Assembly (NCBI GenBank): GCA_003170555.1
Contig: PMZC01000052.1
Location: 7,613-42,608 of the forward strand
Direction of reading: 5' to 3'
From: Deltaproteobacteria bacterium
Lineage (GTDB): Bacteria > Lernaellota > Lernaellaia > Lernaellales > Lernaellaceae
Length of the DNA stretch: 34,996 bases
Position 1 is the stretch's first letter, and every line of letters starts with the position of its first letter. Positions 25,322 to 31,856 of the stretch are shown here, in pieces. The position numbers and the translations under genes were made by a program. The notes beneath the pieces were generated by a model, which saw only the letters and a program-made list of their open reading frames with translations, searched no databases and had not been told where the DNA came from.

Positions 25322-25627
25322 ATGGCCATCGCTCAGATCACCGTCATCCCTATCGGGACGAAAACGACGTCGCTATCCGATTACGTGGTCGAGGTGCAGA
25401 AGGCGCTGCGGGCCACCGGCGTCAAACACCAGCTCACGCCGATGGCGACCATTCTCGAAGGCGGTCTCGACGAGATTTTCGCCGCGATCCGCGCCATGCA
25501 CGAAGCCGGCTTCGCCGCCGGCGCCGGGCGCGTTTCGACCAGCATCACCATCGACGACCGCCGCGACAAGCCGACCAGCGCCAGCCATAAGGTAGATGTG
25601 ATTCGGCAGAAACTAGGGGAGAACTAG
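25322..25627 (+). CDS. MTH1187-family thiamine-binding protein
   Basis: A small cytosolic protein of 101 residues in the MTH1187/YkoF-like (DUF77, thiamine_BP) family, whose members bind thiamine or related compounds as ferredoxin-like oligomers. The fingerprint is AQITVIPIG, the strand-helix ...YVVEVQKALRATGVKHQLTPMATILEGGLDEIFAAIRAMHEAGF, then RVSTSITIDDRRDK. The ATG at 25322 has AAGGAGG six bases upstream. It is convergent with folE2; an inverted octamer array lies between them. A role in thiamine or folate-linked metabolism is plausible but the context does not show it. Confidence 0.9.
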   Translation: MAIAQITVIPIGTKTTSLSDYVVEVQKALRATGVKHQLTPMATILEGGLDEIFAAIRAMHEAGFAAGAGRVSTSITIDDRRDKPTSASHKVDVIRQKLGEN

Positions 25628-25630
25628 TTA

Positions 25631-25738
25631 GGCTGAAAGGCTGGAAGACTGAAAGGCTGAAAGGCTAAAAGACCGGAAGGGAAGTGGCGGTCCTTTCCTA
25701 CCTTCCAGTCTCCCAGTCTATCAGTCTTTCAGCCTCTC
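25631..25738. repeat. Converging octamer tandem arrays forming a large hairpin
   Basis: Six degenerate copies of GGCTGAAA (25631-25680) are followed, after a 20-bp spacer, by about four and a half inverted copies on the other strand (AGTCTCCC, AGTCTATC, AGTCTTTC, AGCCTCTC; 25701-25738). The two arrays are imperfect inverted repeats. The second array covers the folE2 stop codon and supplies its final codons. It lies exactly between convergent genes, so it may act as a bidirectional terminator. Confidence 0.8.
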
Positions 25739-26520
25739 TTGTCACGCTCCACGTACGCGTACGCGCTGTGGTTGTGGATCGATTCGAAGTTCTCCACCTC
25801 GACCGTGTACCACGTCACGCCGTCCAGCGCGTCGAGCTTTTCGGCGACGTTGCGCACCACGTCCTCGACGAACACCGGGTGATCGTAGGCGTGCTCGGTG
25901 ACGAACTTTTCGTCCTCGCGCTTGACGACGGAATACACCGCGCTCGAAGCGCTTTGCTCGGCGATTTCGATGATCTCTTCGATCCAGATGAACCGGCTCA
26001 TGCGGTAGCTGATGCGGATCTCGCCGCGTTGGTTGTGCGCGCCGCGCTCGGCGAGTTCCTTCGAGCACGGGCACAGCGTCGTGACCGGCGCCTGCACGGT
26101 GATCACCAGATCGCGTTCGCCTTTTTTGCGCGAGCCGGACAGGCGGCAGGCGTATTCCATCAGCCCGCGCGCGCCGCTGACCGGCGATTCCTTCTCCACG
26201 AAGTAGGGGAACTCCACTTCCAGGTGGGCGGTTTCGGCGTCGAGGTGTTTGCGGATGTCGGCCAGCAGTTTGAAGAAGTTGCGCACCGAGATTTCGCCGT
26301 GATGCTCGTTGAGCACCTCGACGAAGCGGCTCATGTGCGTGCCTTTGAAGTGGTGCGGCAGGTCGACGTACATGTTGAACGTGGCCACGGTATGCTGCGT
26401 GCCGTTGGCGCGGTCGAGCACGCGGATCGGATAGCGGATGTTCTTCACCCCGACCTTGTCGATGGGAATGTTGCGCTCGTCGCGCTGACTGGCCACGTCG
26501 AACAACTCGTCCTTGCGCAC
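25729..26520 (-). CDS. folE2: GTP cyclohydrolase FolE2 (type IB)
   Basis: Converts GTP to 7,8-dihydroneopterin triphosphate, the first step of folate, biopterin and queuosine synthesis, using a metal-flexible tunnel-fold enzyme. The protein has 263 residues, typical for FolE2. Family features are IPIDKVGVKNIRYPIRVLD, TFNMYVDLPHHFKGTHMSRFVEVL, the zinc/catalytic Cys in TTLCPCSKELAERGAHNQRG, and VENFESIHNHSAYAYVE. The start is GTG at 26520, with AGGAGG seven bases upstream. The 5' end and upstream region are duplicated at 27842-27911. The final codons AGAGGCTGA lie inside an octamer repeat array. Confidence 0.94.
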   Translation of the reverse strand: MRKDELFDVASQRDERNIPIDKVGVKNIRYPIRVLDRANGTQHTVATFNMYVDLPHHFKGTHMSRFVEVLNEHHGEISVRNFFKLLADIRKHLDAETAHLEVEFPYFVEKESPVSGARGLMEYACRLSGSRKKGERDLVITVQAPVTTLCPCSKELAERGAHNQRGEIRISYRMSRFIWIEEIIEIAEQSASSAVYSVVKREDEKFVTEHAYDHPVFVEDVVRNVAEKLDALDGVTWYTVEVENFESIHNHSAYAYVERDKRG

Positions 26521-26545
26521 GTTCTCGCCTCCTGCGAAAGACAGG
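26476..26545. repeat. Direct repeat, copy 1 (folE2 start region)
   Basis: A 70-bp segment covering the Shine-Dalgarno, the GTG and the first 15 codons of folE2. It matches 27842-27911 at 68 of 70 bases in the same orientation, 1366 bp away. Confidence 0.9.
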
Positions 26546-26681
26546 CGGAGTTCTAGCGCCGAACCAACAGGCGTGCAAGGGGCGCGGGACGCTCAAGACT
26601 GCTCGTGGATGGTGCTCGCGTATTTTTCTCTTGACCGCGCCAACCTTCTCCTTGGTAACATTCCGCCGGCGGAGTTTTTTC

Positions 26682-26708
26682 TTGACGATCAGAAGTCCGT
26701 GATATGAT
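26682..26708 (+). promoter_or_regulatory. Candidate promoter for the FGE-like gene
   Basis: TTGACG (26682-26687) and TATGAT (26703-26708) are 15 bases apart, a little short but both strong hexamers. The ATG at 26762 follows at a normal distance. Confidence 0.45.
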
Positions 26709-26761
26709 CGACGGCGAGATGGAGTTGCTGGCTATCCGCCGACGCGAAACGGGAGGGCGCC

Positions 26762-27790
26762 ATGGCCGGAACGTTGTTCACCAAGGTGCGGGAAATAATA
26801 TCCGCCATATCCCCGGAACGAAGCTCAGTAACTAAGTATGTCGTCCCCGGAATTCGCCCGCCGCGCGTCACGCTTTGCGCGTTTGTCGTTCTGTCGTTCA
26901 TTGGCTGGTCCGGCGGATGCTCGGGGAAAACGAGCAATAGGCCCTCACTAGACGCACCACCGAAAGCCGCTATTGACATGACAATCCAGGTGTACGGACC
27001 GGTTGAGAGCCAGCGGGATTGGACGAATTCGCTTCGCGAAAAACTGATATCGGACATCCGTAGCGGGATCACGGAACGCAAACCGGACACCTCGGACATG
27101 ATCAAGATTCCCGCCGGGAAGGCGATCATCGGCTGCGAGGACTCTCCGGACGCGTGTCTGCCTTTTCAGACAAGAAACATCGGCGCGTTCTACATCGATC
27201 GCGACGAAGTGACAAACGCCGAATACAATCGATGCGTCGCCGAAAAGCAATGCCTGCCCCCGACGAATTTTCCGCACATGCCCGGCAGCAGCGAACCGGA
27301 TCATCCCGCCCTGCTGACCTTCAAGCAGGCCGAGCGATATTGCCTCTGGGCGGGAAAGAGGCTGCCCACCGAATACGAATGGGAAAAGGCCGCGCGCGGC
27401 AAGGACGGTCGCCTTTACCCCTGGGGAAACGACGCCCCGTTAAAACCGGTCGCCAACGTCTGCGGCGCGGAATGCACGATGAATTGGGCCGACCCGACAT
27501 GGTCCGATGGTTACGCCTACACCGCTCCCGTGGGAAGATTTCCGGAGGATCGAAGCCCGTACGGCCTGCTCGACGTGGCGGGAAACGTCAAGGAATGGGT
27601 GGCCTCGGTCGCGCCACTGCCTCAATACCATTTCATCGCGCGGGGTGGTTCCTGGTACACCAAGCGCGAACAGTTGCGCGCGTGGGAGCGACAGGAATGG
27701 CGACAGGGGATTCGCCTCGACGACAAGGGCGTCCGCTGCGCCGCCGATGGCCGAGGTCCCATTAAAAAATCTGCAACGAGGCCGAGGTGA
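26762..27790 (+). CDS. Formylglycine-generating-enzyme-like (SUMF1) lipoprotein, probably non-catalytic
   Basis: A protein of 342 residues with a long N-terminal region. A hydrophobic segment (about 36-52) is followed by a probable lipobox Cys53 (GWSGGC), and an FGE-sulfatase/SUMF1 domain occupies the C-terminal 220 residues. Domain landmarks are MIKIPAGKAIIG, FYIDRDEVTNAEYNRC, TFKQAERYCLWAGKRLPTEYEWEKAARG, LYPWGND, YGLLDVAGNVKEWV, ARGGSWYT and GVRCAAD. In active FGE the stretch after GGSW carries two catalytic cysteines (C-X4-C). Here GGSWYTKREQLRAWERQ has neither, so formylglycine formation is not expected. A ligand-binding or structural SUMF1 role is more likely. The ATG at 26762 has GGGAGG upstream. 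It sits between the two folE2 repeats. Confidence 0.85.
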   Translation: MAGTLFTKVREIISAISPERSSVTKYVVPGIRPPRVTLCAFVVLSFIGWSGGCSGKTSNRPSLDAPPKAAIDMTIQVYGPVESQRDWTNSLREKLISDIRSGITERKPDTSDMIKIPAGKAIIGCEDSPDACLPFQTRNIGAFYIDRDEVTNAEYNRCVAEKQCLPPTNFPHMPGSSEPDHPALLTFKQAERYCLWAGKRLPTEYEWEKAARGKDGRLYPWGNDAPLKPVANVCGAECTMNWADPTWSDGYAYTAPVGRFPEDRSPYGLLDVAGNVKEWVASVAPLPQYHFIARGGSWYTKREQLRAWERQEWRQGIRLDDKGVRCAADGRGPIKKSATRPR

Positions 27791-28094
27791 GAAAGCCGAG
27801 AGTCGACGAGATCCGACACACTTTCAATTCGTCTCCCCACTCTCGTCGCGCTGACTGGCCACGTCGAACAACTCGTCCTTGCGCACGATCTCGCCTCCCG
27901 CGAAAGACAGGGGCTCTTTATCGCCGAATCGCGGAATCTGCAAGCCTTGGAAGCGTTGAGTGTTTTGTACCTGTTGGGAGGTTTGCCTTGTGGGTTCACG
28001 ACCAGAGCGTTAGAATCAAAAAAGGCGATAGAAAAGGGATTCGCGACTGACTGGGTCGACATCGAAAAGAGGTTCGGCGGAGGCCTCAAAGACG
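27791..28094. other. 304-bp gap with a folE2 remnant and an unassigned open frame
   Basis: The left part holds the second folE2-start copy. From about 27902 the plus strand is open without a stop to 28135 and would encode FIAESRNLQALEAL, VLYLLGGLPCGF and similar. Its only start is a TTG at 27947 without a Shine-Dalgarno, and it overlaps the next gene by 41 bases. I cannot support it as a gene. Confidence 0.4.
27824..27911 (-). pseudogene. Truncated second copy of the folE2 5' end
   Basis: This copy (27842-27911) of the folE2 start region keeps the Shine-Dalgarno and the GTG at 27886, followed by RKDELFDVASQRDE. Homology then ends, and the frame closes after a few unrelated codons. Similarity to the first copy decays gradually beyond 27911, with scattered matches such as CGCCGAA and TGCAAG. 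This suggests an old duplication rather than a recent insertion footprint. Confidence 0.75.
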
Positions 28095-28682
28095 ATGGAA
28101 ATTCACCCGACGAGAATACCCGGTCGATGGCGTGAAGGGTACGCGCTCGATATTCAGACAGTAAAAAGCGTTTGTCTGGGCGAGGATGAGTATGGTCATC
28201 CCCGCTTTGAAAACGAGCGGTCGGCGATGGGAGAATGTCTCAAACAGCTTAAGTACGACGGAGATTTGTCCGTCGTACCGAAACTTGTCGAAACGGCGGT
28301 CGCCTTCATCGAATGGTGGCAGGTCGAACCGGACCTCATCGTACCCGTTCCACCGTCGAGACCGAGAAATTTACAACCGGTGATTTTGTTGGTCGAGGAG
28401 TTCAGCAACCGCCTCGGGATTCCGGCGGTCTTTGATGCGGTGACGGCGAGTCGAGTACCAAAAGAAATGAAGGACGTTGATGACTTCAACGAGAGAATGC
28501 GGTTGCTCGATGGAGCTTATACGGCCAGCCGGGAAAAAACGGAAGGCAAACGAGTTCTGCTCTTTGACGATTTGTTCCGCTCCGGTGCGACGATGAATGT
28601 GATCACTTCTCTCATCCTGGATCAAGGCGGCGCCATCGACGTTTATGCTCTGACGCTCACCCGCACGCGGAGCAACCGATGA
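28095..28682 (+). CDS. ComF-like phosphoribosyltransferase
   Basis: A type I phosphoribosyltransferase-fold protein of 195 residues. The PRPP-binding motif VLLFDDLFRSGATMN (about 154-168, acidic pair Asp158-Asp159) is intact. A ComF-like DLIVPVPPSRPRNLQPV lies at about 80-97. The N-terminal GRWREGYALDIQTVKS...RSAMGECLKQLKY block is typical of a subset that pairs with unknown genes rather than competence operons. There is no zinc-finger N-terminus as in true ComF. The ATG at 28095 is followed at once by family sequence; its Shine-Dalgarno (GGAGG) is ten bases away. The last four bases overlap the start of the SLOG gene (ATGA), so the two proteins are translationally coupled. The substrate is unknown; a nucleotide-like substrate is an inference. 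Confidence 0.85.
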   Translation: MEIHPTRIPGRWREGYALDIQTVKSVCLGEDEYGHPRFENERSAMGECLKQLKYDGDLSVVPKLVETAVAFIEWWQVEPDLIVPVPPSRPRNLQPVILLVEEFSNRLGIPAVFDAVTASRVPKEMKDVDDFNERMRLLDGAYTASREKTEGKRVLLFDDLFRSGATMNVITSLILDQGGAIDVYALTLTRTRSNR

Positions 28683-29230
28683 CCAAGGTCTTCATTGGCG
28701 GATCACGCAAGATCAGCCGGCTCAGCGCCGACGTTCGGCGAAAAATCGACATGATGGTCGAGAAACGACTTCATGTTCTGGTTGGTGACGCCAACGGTGT
28801 CGACAAGGCGGTGCAGTCTTATCTGCAAGACAAGCGTTACGAGCTCGTCGAGGTCTTCTGCGCGGGAAGTGACTGTCGAAATAATGTTGGTGGATGGCCC
28901 ACCCGCGCCGTCGCGGTCAACTCCAAAAAGAGAGACTTTGATTTCTACGCGACCAAGGATCGCCTCATGGCGTACGAGGCGTCGCTCGGGTTCATGATCT
29001 GGGATGGTTCGAGCGTCGGTACGCTGCTCAATGTGCTCCGCCTGATTTGGCGGCAAAAGAAAGTGGTGGTGTACAACGTCCCAACGAAAGCTTTTTCTGA
29101 ACTGAGCAACGAAACGGACTGGGAATCCTTTCTTTTGCAATGCCCGCCTGATCTTCGACAACGTCTCGAGCACAAGACAATAGATGAACGGTTCTCGGAT
29201 GCGCCAAGCTTGCAGATGAAGTTGATCTGA
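28679..29230 (+). CDS. SLOG-domain (DUF2493/YspA-like) nucleotide-sensor-type protein
   Basis: A 183-residue Rossmann-like SLOG protein. The LOG/YspA pattern is visible: KVFIGGSRKISRL (first strand and loop), VLVGDANGVDKAVQSYL (about 33-49, the GxxxGxD-type ligand loop), KDRLMAYEASLGFMIWDGSSVGTLLNV (about 93-118, with the DGxSxGT segment) and KKVVVYN. SLOG proteins bind nucleotides or their derivatives and appear as sensors or processing enzymes in stress and conflict systems (established for the superfamily). The start ATG overlaps the TGA of the phosphoribosyltransferase gene by four bases. The last about 50 residues are unlike the core and may be a partner-binding extension. No effector such as a nuclease or membrane pore is adjacent, so function is open. 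Confidence 0.82.
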   Translation: MTKVFIGGSRKISRLSADVRRKIDMMVEKRLHVLVGDANGVDKAVQSYLQDKRYELVEVFCAGSDCRNNVGGWPTRAVAVNSKKRDFDFYATKDRLMAYEASLGFMIWDGSSVGTLLNVLRLIWRQKKVVVYNVPTKAFSELSNETDWESFLLQCPPDLRQRLEHKTIDERFSDAPSLQMKLI

Positions 29231-29367
29231 TTGCGGGCGGCGGTCCGGCGCTTTTCACCGGTGCGTCGGCGGTAATCACGAATGGGGTTGGCAGCGATTC
29301 TTTCGTTGACAGGGTTTCATACAACCGGTATCCTTCCAATCAGACAAACGCGCACCAGGAGAAGCCG

Positions 29368-29418
29368 ATGAAGTGGCGCCCTTCGCCGAAACCCAGACCG
29401 AATCCTCCTTCTCGCTAG
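29368..29418 (+). CDS. Possible 16-residue leader peptide
   Basis: A very short ORF, ATG to TAG, encodes MKWRPSPKPRPNPPSR. AGGAG lies six bases upstream, better than for many real genes here. It is Pro/Arg-rich and ends 101 bp before the methyltransferase gene. It could be a leader peptide, a tiny peptide precursor for the downstream radical SAM enzymes, or chance. The frame is open upstream but without start codons. Confidence 0.22.
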   Translation: MKWRPSPKPRPNPPSR

Positions 29419-29433
29419 TTGAGAGCGGGCACG

Positions 29434-29511
29434 GCCGGTTTTTCGACCGGCGGCGGGGGACGTGTGTGACAGCAGGCAAACTCGCTGGGCTGAACGTGTA
29501 GGAACGTTCAG
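29434..29511 (+). promoter_or_regulatory. Structured leader before the methyltransferase operon
   Basis: Two hairpins: GCCGGT/ACCGGC (29434-29451) and the perfect CTGAACGT/ACGTTCAG (29490-29511, loop GTAGGA). The second ends on the first base of the GAGGG Shine-Dalgarno of the gene at 29520, so it could influence translation. It does not match any riboswitch consensus I know; no cobalamin-riboswitch box is seen. The rest of the gap from 29231 holds only the short ORF at 29368. Confidence 0.35.
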
Positions 29512-29519
29512 AGGGCGCG

Positions 29520-30422
29520 ATGAACCGACTTCACTTGAATCGTGTCGCCTCAGGCCGCCTCGCCGCGTTATTCGATGACTCCCGCGAAGCAGAAGCCATG
29601 CTGGCCGCCGATCCGGGCTTGCACAATATCGTCGGCCTGGAACGCGCCTTCGCCGCCGACCCGCGAGCGATGGATTTCCTCAATTCGGATTCGCCCTTCT
29701 TTCATCTGAAGCAATTGTCCACGCGGCTGTACCTCGATTTCTTTTGGCCGGCGATCGAGAGCGTTGCAATCGACGCGCACGTGCTCGATGCCGGGTGCGG
29801 CGTCGGCCGCTTCACGCTGCCGCTGGCGAAGCGTTTCGCGCATGTGACCGCGTTCGATGCCTGCCCGTCGCCGTTGGACGCGTGCGAAAGTCATTTGCGC
29901 GAGGCGAAGCTGGGCAACGTCGATCTACAGTGGGCCGATTTCGCCTGGCTCGACGAATTGCCGGCGGCGTCGTTCGATCTGATCTGCGCCGTCGAGGTGT
30001 TGTGCTACACGGCGGAGGCCCCGGCGGCGTTGCAGCGGCTGACCCGCGTCGCCAAGCCCGGCGCGCCGCTCCTGCTTTCCGTTGAAGCGCAGCCCGGCGC
30101 GTTGTGCGGCCAGGCGATGGAGCCGGCGCAACTGGCCGCGGTGCTGGCGGGTAATCCGCTGTTCCTGGCGCACGACCGCTGGGTGCGTTATTACGACCGT
30201 GCGGCCGTGGCCGAATTGCTGACCGGCTGCGGCTGGCGCAACATGCATCTCGCCGGCTCGCACTATCTCGCCGAGGGCGCCTTCTGGCAGGCGATGGACG
30301 ACCGGCGGCTCGACGATCCGGCGTATGTCGAGCGCATCGTCGCCGTCGAGAACCTGTGCCGCGAGCATCCGCTGGCGCGCGATCTGGCGCGCGTGCTGTG
30401 CGCGATCGCGAGGAAAGAGTAA
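29520..30422 (+). CDS. Class I SAM-dependent methyltransferase
   Basis: A 300-residue Rossmann-fold methyltransferase. Motif I is VLDAGCGVGRFTLPLA (about 88-103). The motif II Asp is in VTAFDACPSPLDACESHL, motif IV is FDLICAVEVLCYTAEAP, and motif V/VI is PGAPLLLSVE. The first about 85 residues are a distinct helical extension with DFLNSDSPFFHLKQLSTRLYLDFFWPAIE. The ATG at 29520 follows GAGGG by four bases. The next gene starts 3 bases after its stop. It is the first gene of a four-gene unit with three radical SAM enzymes, so its substrate is probably an intermediate of that pathway. Substrate identity cannot be read from the sequence. Confidence 0.87.
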   Translation: MNRLHLNRVASGRLAALFDDSREAEAMLAADPGLHNIVGLERAFAADPRAMDFLNSDSPFFHLKQLSTRLYLDFFWPAIESVAIDAHVLDAGCGVGRFTLPLAKRFAHVTAFDACPSPLDACESHLREAKLGNVDLQWADFAWLDELPAASFDLICAVEVLCYTAEAPAALQRLTRVAKPGAPLLLSVEAQPGALCGQAMEPAQLAAVLAGNPLFLAHDRWVRYYDRAAVAELLTGCGWRNMHLAGSHYLAEGAFWQAMDDRRLDDPAYVERIVAVENLCREHPLARDLARVLCAIARKE

Positions 30423-30425
30423 GCG

Positions 30426-31856
30426 GTGGCGCGCGTCTTCCTCATCAACCCGGGCATGGATGTCGCCGCCGGCTTCGGCGAATACCAAAGCTTGATGGAG
30501 CCGATGCCGAGCATCGGGCTGGCCTACCTCGCCGCGGCGTGTCGCGCGGCCGGGCATGAAATCCGCGTGCTCGACAACTTCGTGAACAACCATTCCGTCG
30601 ATCGCGTGGTGGAGCTCACGCGCGAATGGCGCGCCGACGTGGTCGGCCTGTCGATGCTCACGCCGACGGCGATGTCCACCGCCGCGCTCGGCCGGGCGAT
30701 TCGCGAACGCACGGGCGCCAAGGTCGTGCTGGGCAATCTGCACGCCGCGCTCTTTCACGAAGACCTGCTCCGCGAAGGCGCCGGCGACGCGGTGGTGCAC
30801 GGCGAGGGCGAGGTCGTTTTTCCGAAACTGGCGCAGGCGCTGGTCGACGGCAAACTCGGCGAGCCGCCGCCCGGCGTCAGCACGCGCAACGGCGACGGCG
30901 TGCGTGCGAACCTGCCGCCGGTGCTCATCGAAGACCTCGATGCGCTGCCGCGACCGGCGTGGGATCTGTTCCCTTGGCGGCGCTACACCTTTCTGCCGTT
31001 CGTCACGGTGGCCAAGCCGTGCCTTTCGATTTTGGGTACGCGCGGCTGCCCGTTCCGCTGCAAGTTCTGCGCGCTGGGCTACCAGGGCAATCGCGTACGC
31101 ACGCGCTCGCCCGACAACATCGCGGCCGAGGTCGAATGGCTGGTCCGCGAGTTCGGCATTCGGCACGTGGGCTTCGTCGATCCGATTTTTCCACTGAGCA
31201 AGAAGCACGGCCTGGCGACCTGCGAGGCGATTCGCGCGCGCCGCATCCCCGGCGAGTGGTGGTGGACCAGCGAAACGCGCGTCGATGTGATCGACGAAGA
31301 GATGTGCCGCGCGATGAAGGCGGCGCGGTGCAAGCGCATTCTCTTCGGCGTCGAATGCGGGGTGGATGAACTGCTGGCGGGCGTCGGCAAGAATTTCACC
31401 ACCGATGATGCGCGCCGCGCGATCGGCGCCGCGCGGGCGGCCGGGCTGCAAATCTCCGCGTTCTTCATGCTCGGTCTGCCGGGCGAGACGGCGGCGATGA
31501 CCCGCCGCACGATCGACTTCGCGCGCGAGCTCGATATCGACTTCGCGAAATTCGGCATCACCATTCCGCTGCCGGGCTCCGAACTCTACGACAACCTGGT
31601 GCGCGAAGGGCGCATCCAACCCGGCGACTGGGGCAAGTTCACCACGTTCAACCCGGACCCCGACGCGCTGCCGTACGTGCCCGCCGGCCTGACCGCGCGC
31701 GAGTTGCAGCGCCTGCACCGTTGGGCGACGTGGCGCTTTTACATGCGGCCGAAAATGATCTTCAAACATGTGTTCGTGATCCGCTCCATCGGCCTGAAGC
31801 AGATCGTCAACGGCGCGTCGATTCTGCTGCGCCAACTTTTCCGAGGGCGGCTGTAA
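30426..31856 (+). CDS. Cobalamin-binding-type radical SAM enzyme 1
   Basis: A 476-residue radical SAM protein of the BchE/HpnP/HpnR-like group. The N-terminal cobalamin-binding-like Rossmann domain (about 1-150) has PSIGLAYLAAACRAAGHEIRVLDN, ADVVGLSMLTPTA and GDAVVHGEGE. The usual linker ALPRPAWDLFPW follows. The cluster ligands are Cys208, Cys212 and Cys215 in TRGCPFRCKFC. SAM-binding elements such as GHVGF-type strands and FFMLGLPGETAAM are normal. The GTG at 30426 lies 3 bases after the methyltransferase stop, with AGGAAAG upstream. The basic, aromatic C-terminus is typical of members acting on lipid-like substrates, though not diagnostic. It probably methylates an unactivated carbon or performs a ring or linkage rearrangement. 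Confidence 0.9.
   Translation: MARVFLINPGMDVAAGFGEYQSLMEPMPSIGLAYLAAACRAAGHEIRVLDNFVNNHSVDRVVELTREWRADVVGLSMLTPTAMSTAALGRAIRERTGAKVVLGNLHAALFHEDLLREGAGDAVVHGEGEVVFPKLAQALVDGKLGEPPPGVSTRNGDGVRANLPPVLIEDLDALPRPAWDLFPWRRYTFLPFVTVAKPCLSILGTRGCPFRCKFCALGYQGNRVRTRSPDNIAAEVEWLVREFGIRHVGFVDPIFPLSKKHGLATCEAIRARRIPGEWWWTSETRVDVIDEEMCRAMKAARCKRILFGVECGVDELLAGVGKNFTTDDARRAIGAARAAGLQISAFFMLGLPGETAAMTRRTIDFARELDIDFAKFGITIPLPGSELYDNLVREGRIQPGDWGKFTTFNPDPDALPYVPAGLTARELQRLHRWATWRFYMRPKMIFKHVFVIRSIGLKQIVNGASILLRQLFRGRL

Noticed and set aside
26762-27790. Active formylglycine-generating enzyme with a sulfatase partner
   Set aside because: The catalytic cysteine pair is missing and no sulfatase gene lies in the window.
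27947-28135. TTG-initiated 62-codon ORF before the phosphoribosyltransferase
   Set aside because: No Shine-Dalgarno, no recognised family, and it overlaps the next gene by 41 bases. It may be a remnant but cannot be supported.
29230-29519. Cobalamin riboswitch before the B12-type radical SAM operon
   Set aside because: No recognisable B12-box or conserved core was seen, only two simple hairpins.
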